A DNA stretch of 18,205 nt from Acidobacteriaceae bacterium (GTDB taxonomy: Bacteria > Acidobacteriota > Terriglobia > Terriglobales > Acidobacteriaceae), in NCBI GenBank assembly GCA_003165455.1, contig PLUJ01000170.1, positions 9,700 through 27,904 of the forward strand. The letters are read 5' to 3'. The notes under the pieces were generated by a model. That model saw only the letters and a program-made list of their open reading frames with translations, was not told where the DNA came from and ran no database searches. The position numbers and the translations under genes are program-made. Numbering within the stretch: position 1 is the stretch's first letter; every line of letters starts with the position of its first letter. Positions 15,431 to 18,205 of this stretch are shown in pieces.

Positions 15431-16030
15431 AAATCTCCTTTCGCTACGGACTTCCTTTCTCTGTGGAGGTGCTTTGATGCTTAGCCGCGTCCTTCGCCTT
15501 CGAGCGAACTCTTCATGCCTGGAACTCCGGGGCCTGTCTTCGCGATCATCACTCTCGCCGGCAATTCCAGCCTTCAGCCTGGCAGAAGCCGCGTGACGAA
15601 AGACGCGCCCTTCGTTCTGCGTACCCGCAAAAGCTGTCGAAGTAGCAATCGGCTGGTGCTCCTTTGCCTGCGGTTGCAATGGCTCCCTGCTTGCCAAACT
15701 TTCGGCATCCGGTCTAGAGATGGCTCTCGTTCCCTCTGGAACAGCCAGGTTGTGCTGTAGGTCCGCGAGCAAATCTCGCTGAATGCCGATTACATACTGC
15801 GGCCCTTCACGCCGACAGTACTTGCAGGTACCGGAGAACTGTTCGAAACGCCAGCGGACGCTGAGGTTCGTTCCCACGGCTACCGATGCTTTCATGCGAA
15901 TACAAGCGCCGCTGGCGGATTTGTCTTCCATTCGGGCTGGCACCGCAAACGCGGTCCCGTCGGCCTCTTGCCAGGAAGCCTCCACCAAAATCATCACCGC
16001 AGTCCGGAGTTCTCGCATGGCGGCGCCCAT
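14723..16030 (-). CDS. PilZ-domain protein read through into a coiled-coil protein (open frame, possibly two products)
   Basis: The open frame is 435 aa. Residues 5-90 form a PilZ-like domain with an Arg-containing start (MRELRTAV), a D-x-S-x-x-G motif (DKSASG, 36-41) and a YCRREG segment, so c-di-GMP binding is possible although the R-x-x-x-R part is not clear. Residues about 95-200 are low-complexity, hydrophilic and Arg-rich; 11 of their 19 arginines use AGA/AGG, unlike the CGN-rich rest. Residues 201-435 look like a separate helical protein: a conserved-looking block DLLPMEEIYRAAGVV, helices, and a coiled coil (about 325-410), ending in an Ala/Pro-rich tail. A strong ribosome binding site and ATG at 15430 (Met201) suggest the second part is translated on its own. 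Either a fusion or a lost PilZ stop codon would explain the picture. The function of the C-terminal part is unknown. Confidence 0.65.
   Translation of the reverse strand: MGAAMRELRTAVMILVEASWQEADGTAFAVPARMEDKSASGACIRMKASVAVGTNLSVRWRFEQFSGTCKYCRREGPQYVIGIQRDLLADLQHNLAVPEGTRAISRPDAESLASREPLQPQAKEHQPIATSTAFAGTQNEGRVFRHAASARLKAGIAGESDDREDRPRSSRHEEFARRRRTRLSIKAPPQRKEVRSERRFMGRNWLERAPWNNKHESLGAGADDNGIGSSSGGKEGSQSPAPNPRSNTSMAEEEKASSFQVDLLPMEEIYRAAGVVSPQKGYSVHKVVEMLRSEHIRGLSTELKRAAVLMALDAAGVSMEQIQQDAKARQDALDHYEAEQSKQADAEWARRGEENTQIQAELERVKAHYMVRINRNLEGIAREKSTFNDWLALKKQEAESMSEAINLCAKAAPISKPAPAPIALAAAAGAIVKVP
15435..15440 (-). promoter_or_regulatory. Strong internal ribosome binding site inside the PilZ frame
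   Basis: The minus strand reads AAGGAG at 15440-15435, then ATTT, then ATG at 15430. It is the best ribosome binding site seen in the window and falls at the junction between atypical linker sequence and the coiled-coil part, where a gene start would be expected. Confidence 0.7.
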
Positions 16031-16135
16031 GCAGAACCTATCGGCAAGAACTTAAATTAATCCAATCGGGCGCGAGAGGTTGTGTTTGTCTCAGTCGGAG
16101 ATTCCCGTCTTGGCATCTACCGGAAGCTTTGGCGA

Positions 16136-18205
16136 TTAATTAGCTTCGGGCGGGAATATCCCGTGCCGTGGGATCGGAGCAGGGGAATCACCCTTTTGGT
16201 CCCGCCAAAGAACTTCGTTCAAGCGAGAGGCTCCAGCCGCGTCAGGGCGCGAAAAATCCATCCTGGCCGATTCCTTAGCACCGGGCGCATCGCGTTTGTT
16301 GGTTTCATAGATCATGCCATTGTCTCGATTTCGATAGTCCGCCTCGAATGGTGGCTGGTTGCCAGGCCCGGAGAACATCGGTCCCATGGCAGGGGCATAA
16401 GCATCGTTCTGATTCATGGGGGGCAACCCGAGCAACATCTCCATCGTGTGAATCAAATTCACGGTAGTGTAGAAACGGTGATCCACGTAGGGCTTGGCCG
16501 AGGCGCCGGGAGAATATTTGCTCACCACAAAGGCGGTGGATCGATGGGCATCGACATGATCGCCGCCGTTTTGCGCGTCGTCCTCAAGGACAAAAATGGC
16601 GGTGTCGTCCCAGTAGGGACTATGGGAAACCGCCTCGACCACTCGGCCCAACGCAAGATCGTTATCCGCGACAGAGGAAGCCGGCCGTGGACGATCAGGC
16701 CGTGTGCCGCCGGTATGGTCGTCGGGAAGATAAAGCAAAACGAATGCCGGCAGTTGCAGGCTAACGTTTTCATTTGTTAGGCGCGCGCGCGCATACGCGG
16801 CGAACTCGTTTAGAAATTCGTCAGCCCGAAGTTGATCGGGATAGTCCGTATTGAAGTCGGCGTAGAGCGGATCAAAGTGGTCGCGCAGAACGGCCTTTGT
16901 GGCCTTCGCTCCCTTGAACAGAGGCACCGGCCAGGGATACGGGCTCGGGCCGCCGTGCGGATTACCAACGTTTGGCGGCAAAGCATCTCCAAGATGTAGT
17001 TCGGTGCGAGGGCAAACCGCTTCCTGGGCGGAAGGAGTTCCCTGCTTGGGCGATGCCGCTTTGCGTATTTTGTTGCACCACGCCGCATTCACGTATTCAC
17101 CGTAGTCCCGATAGCTCAGGCCATGGCGAGCAACGTTGTCCCAGAGAAAGCCGGTTGAAGGGTCATCAATGTCTGACTCGTGATGGTCGAGAGGATATTC
17201 ATCAGAAACCGTTCCCTGGAAGTCATAGGTTCGTTCTTTTCCTCGATATGCGATCTGCCAGGTTTTCTCGTTATAGTCGCTGGTGATGGCGGCGGTGGAC
17301 CACAGATGGCCGTCTCCGGAAACCTCTCCGCTGTCATAGAAATTATCCAGCACCCCGAATTGAAGGGCGAGCTTGTGCTCGTTCGGCGTGATGTCTGAGC
17401 CGTACATAGTCAATGACGGGTCGCCGTTGCCTACTTTGAGGTCGCCGAGAATCTGATCGTAGGTGCGGTTTTCTTTGATGACATAGATCACGTGTTTAAT
17501 GGGATTGTTTCCGCTGGAGAACTGAATTGTTCCAGGATTGTCATGCAGAACGTTCGCGTTCTCGACGGTGCGTGTGAATTCTTCAAGTTTGTCGAGAACC
17601 GATGGGATGTTCAGACGAGCAATCGAGCCCCGCAGCAATGTGGCGATGTAGGGATGATCATGATGTTTCAATTCCCACTGAGTCTTTCCCTCGCCAGTGT
17701 TTGGCCCCGTGCCCCTACCCTTGGCTGTGGCGATAAGCAGATCGTTACCCTCTACCGCGAGAGCACTGGGATACCAGTCGGTGGGGATGAAGCCAAGTGC
17801 GGCGGCTTTCGGGCTTTGCGCCGACTCGCCACTGGCGAGCGCAGAAGCGTCAAATACCGCGACCGCATTGGAGGAAGAATCGGCCACAAACAACCGCTTG
17901 CCATCCCTCGATTGGGCCAACGCGCTGGGATAACTTCCGGCGAACTCTTGCGTTCGAACTGCAGCATCGAGGAACGCTAATGCCTCCCCAGTCGCAGTGG
18001 ACACCACAGCAACCGAGTCGGCGTTCGATAGCGTGACATAGAGCAAGCGCTCATCGGGACTCAACAGCATTGCGGTGGGATGAGAACCGGGAGCAATCGG
18101 ATCCTCCGGCTCTTTCAGCTTGATCCAGCGCACGACTTTTCCCGAGGTCAAATCCAGTTCCACGATTTGCGACGCGTTCCAGAGGCTGCACCAGGCGCGG
18201 CGGCC
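16136..18205 (-). CDS. Bifunctional YncE-like beta-propeller/phosphoesterase, N-terminus missing
   Basis: The frame is open to the right edge: upstream of the GTG at 18163 it reads GRRAWCSLWNASQI, good propeller sequence, so the gene starts outside the window (689 residues visible). The first 220 residues are blades of a YncE/cytochrome-D1-type propeller (HPTAMLLSPDERLLYVTLSNADSVAVV, SALAQSRDGKRLFVADSSSN). The second part is a phosphoesterase of the phospholipase C/acid phosphatase superfamily: HVIYVIKENRTYDQILGDL at about 238-256 with the E-N-R-[ST]-[YF]-D motif, a YLPDDHTGGTRP segment, and the metal site EDDAQNGGDHVDAHRS near 541-556. The family is probably exported; the signal peptide would lie off the edge. 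The substrate is unknown. It lies 105 bp upstream of the PilZ frame on the same strand. Confidence 0.88.
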   Translation of the reverse strand, partial: GRRAWCSLWNASQIVELDLTSGKVVRWIKLKEPEDPIAPGSHPTAMLLSPDERLLYVTLSNADSVAVVSTATGEALAFLDAAVRTQEFAGSYPSALAQSRDGKRLFVADSSSNAVAVFDASALASGESAQSPKAAALGFIPTDWYPSALAVEGNDLLIATAKGRGTGPNTGEGKTQWELKHHDHPYIATLLRGSIARLNIPSVLDKLEEFTRTVENANVLHDNPGTIQFSSGNNPIKHVIYVIKENRTYDQILGDLKVGNGDPSLTMYGSDITPNEHKLALQFGVLDNFYDSGEVSGDGHLWSTAAITSDYNEKTWQIAYRGKERTYDFQGTVSDEYPLDHHESDIDDPSTGFLWDNVARHGLSYRDYGEYVNAAWCNKIRKAASPKQGTPSAQEAVCPRTELHLGDALPPNVGNPHGGPSPYPWPVPLFKGAKATKAVLRDHFDPLYADFNTDYPDQLRADEFLNEFAAYARARLTNENVSLQLPAFVLLYLPDDHTGGTRPDRPRPASSVADNDLALGRVVEAVSHSPYWDDTAIFVLEDDAQNGGDHVDAHRSTAFVVSKYSPGASAKPYVDHRFYTTVNLIHTMEMLLGLPPMNQNDAYAPAMGPMFSGPGNQPPFEADYRNRDNGMIYETNKRDAPGAKESARMDFSRPDAAGASRLNEVLWRDQKGDSPAPIPRHGIFPPEAN

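Noticed and set aside
16082..16780. 232-codon plus-strand open frame opposite the phosphoesterase C-terminus
   Set aside because: Antisense to conserved metal-site sequence; no family resemblance.
16779..16798. Alternating GC tracts (also near 3415-3437 and 13411-13424) as possible Z-DNA or regulatory repeats
   Set aside because: Each lies inside a conserved coding region and is explained by Arg/Ala codons.

Overview
The window looks like a chromosomal segment of a soil-type Acidobacteriota (Terriglobia/Koribacter-like) genome. This is an inference from GC-rich coding with CGN arginine codons, a PilZ domain carrying a CKYCRREG segment, an N-terminally TPR-bearing stand-alone secretin, a beta-propeller/phosphatase fusion, and a Ser-rich lipoprotein with acidobacterial-style Ig-like repeats. 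I see no rRNA, tRNA, CRISPR array, transposase, integrase or phage gene. No gene-free stretch exceeds 300 bases; the longest gap is about 185 bases (8894-9078).

Left part (1-7782): a GalT-like HIT-fold nucleotidyltransferase on the minus strand diverges from a plus-strand run of four tightly packed genes: mutS, a NagZ-type beta-N-acetylhexosaminidase, anmK and a family-5 (peptide/Opp-type) substrate-binding lipoprotein. A good extended -10 promoter sits in front of mutS. NagZ, AnmK and a possible murein-peptide binder form a coherent cell-wall recycling set behind the mismatch-repair gene, although no permease or murQ is present in the window.

Middle part (7823-11871): a minus-strand Ser-rich Ig-like lipoprotein is convergent with the operon across a perfect short inverted repeat and divergent from a YmdB-type metallophosphoesterase. 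A signal-peptide-bearing, TPR-containing secretin follows without other secretion genes.

Right part (11955-18205): five minus-strand products are seen. They are a DsbA/DsbC-like exported thiol-disulfide protein, glutamine-dependent NAD+ synthetase (nadE), a PilZ-domain/coiled-coil open frame that probably holds two products, and a bifunctional YncE-like propeller/phosphoesterase whose N-terminus lies beyond the right edge.

The points most worth a second look are the GalT-like enzyme in which the catalytic His of the HPH-x-Q motif is Thr (HPTSQ), and the PilZ open frame. That frame has a near-perfect ribosome binding site and ATG in its middle, preceded by about 100 codons of atypical, AGA/AGG-rich sequence. 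I did not find a convincing wholly new multi-gene system; most of the window is ordinary housekeeping content.
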